The position numbers were made by a program, and so were the translations under genes. The notes under the pieces are model-generated. The model was not told where the DNA came from, ran no database searches, and saw nothing but the letters and a program-made list of their open reading frames with translations. A stretch of 5,652 bases of DNA from Pseudomonadota bacterium (GTDB lineage: Bacteria; Pseudomonadota; Alphaproteobacteria; SMXQ01), in NCBI GenBank assembly GCA_022562375.1, contig JADFPK010000127.1, forward strand, positions 1-5,652, given 5' to 3'. Positions 5,278 through 5,652 of this stretch are shown here, piece by piece. Numbering within the stretch: position 1 is the first letter of the stretch; each line of letters opens with the position of its first letter.

Positions 5278-5652
5278 CCGCCGTGCGGGCTGATGGCAGC
5301 GAATTTCCTATCGAGATCGCCATCATCGCCAGAAAATCGGGTGCAATGCACATCATCACGGCCTATCTGCGGGACATCACCGCTCGCAAACAGGCCGAGG
5401 CGGCGCTGCGCGAGAGCGAGGAACACATGCAGCTGCACGTCATCGAACTCGAGGCCGCCAAAAGTCAGTACGAAGAACAGGGCGTCCAGTTGGCGGGTCT
5501 GGCCGAGGACCTGGCGATGGCGCGCGACCAGGCCGAGGGCGCCAACCGCGCCAAGTCCGATTTCCTCGCCCTCATGAGCCACGAATTGAGGACGCCCTTG
5601 AACGCCATCATCGGCTTCTCCGAGATCATCAAGAGCGAGATGATGGGCCCCA
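5253..5652 (+). CDS. PAS-domain sensor histidine kinase, C-terminal piece (frameshifted; cut by window)
   Basis: This frame is open from before 5247 to the window end. It completes the third PAS domain ([13 protein letters not shown], then [12 protein letters not shown]), followed by a long helical, coiled-coil-like linker (about 5395-5550). Then comes the HisKA dimerisation and phosphoacceptor segment, [20 protein letters not shown]. The phosphoacceptor His codon is at 5580-5582. The [11 protein letters not shown] continuation resembles PleC/DivJ-like alphaproteobacterial kinases. The ATPase domain, and any receiver domain, would lie to the right. In the intact protein this piece would autophosphorylate and pass the phosphate to a response regulator. 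GTG 5253 is given as a formal start because GGGAGG (5242-5247) lies five bases upstream; most likely the true product is one protein with the piece at 4009. Confidence 0.82.
   Translation, partial: MLGKRIELTAVRADGSEFPIEIAIIARKSGAMHIITAYLRDITARKQAEAALRESEEHMQLHVIELEAAKSQYEEQGVQLAGLAEDLAMARDQAEGANRAKSDFLALMSHELRTPLNAIIGFSEIIKSEMMGP

Overview
The window is GC-rich DNA with the codon bias of an alphaproteobacterium. The gene types (DadA-like FAD oxidoreductase, YafJ-type amidotransferase, orphan flagellar rod-type protein, PAS_7 sensor histidine kinase with a [19 protein letters not shown]-box) fit Rhodospirillales best. This placement is an inference from protein style, not from a marker gene.

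Layout. Bases 1-787 (minus) hold the N-terminal 262 residues of a DadA-like FAD-dependent oxidoreductase that runs off the left edge. A divergent intergenic region follows. Bases 1018-1233 (plus) hold a 71-residue protein that resembles a minimal winged helix. Just after its stop are three tandem 20-bp repeats (1241-1300). A GNAT N-acetyltransferase (1506-2099, plus) is preceded by a ten-codon leader ORF that has the only well-placed Shine-Dalgarno and overlaps the GNAT start as ATGA. The acetyltransferase converges on, and overlaps by 56 bp, a YafJ-type class II glutamine amidotransferase (2044-2814, minus). Upstream of that, on the same strand, is a short FlgC-like flagellar rod-family protein (2952-3356). 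It has a good sigma-28 (FliA) promoter match at 3403-3429.

Bases 3430-4008 contain no convincing gene. They hold a very AT-rich island (about 3697-3850; 49 of the 60 bases 3701-3760 are A or T) with nested inverted repeats and a second, weaker sigma-28-like motif. A long imperfect hairpin lies at 3840-3898. From 4009 to the right edge is a membrane-bound, triple-PAS hybrid-style sensor histidine kinase. Its frame is broken inside the third PAS domain: one G appears to be missing from the run at 5242-5244, so the N-terminal piece stops at 5277 while PAS, coiled coil and H-box continue in another frame to the end of the window.

How the genes relate. The FlgC-like protein with its FliA-type promoter, and possibly the kinase with a FliA-like motif upstream, suggest a motility-linked patch. 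The remaining genes look like an ordinary chromosomal mix without an obvious shared pathway. I found no rRNA, tRNA, CRISPR array, insertion sequence or phage signature. The most unusual items are the orphan FlgC-like gene and its promoter, the leader ORF ahead of the GNAT gene, the 20-bp tandem repeat and the frameshifted kinase.
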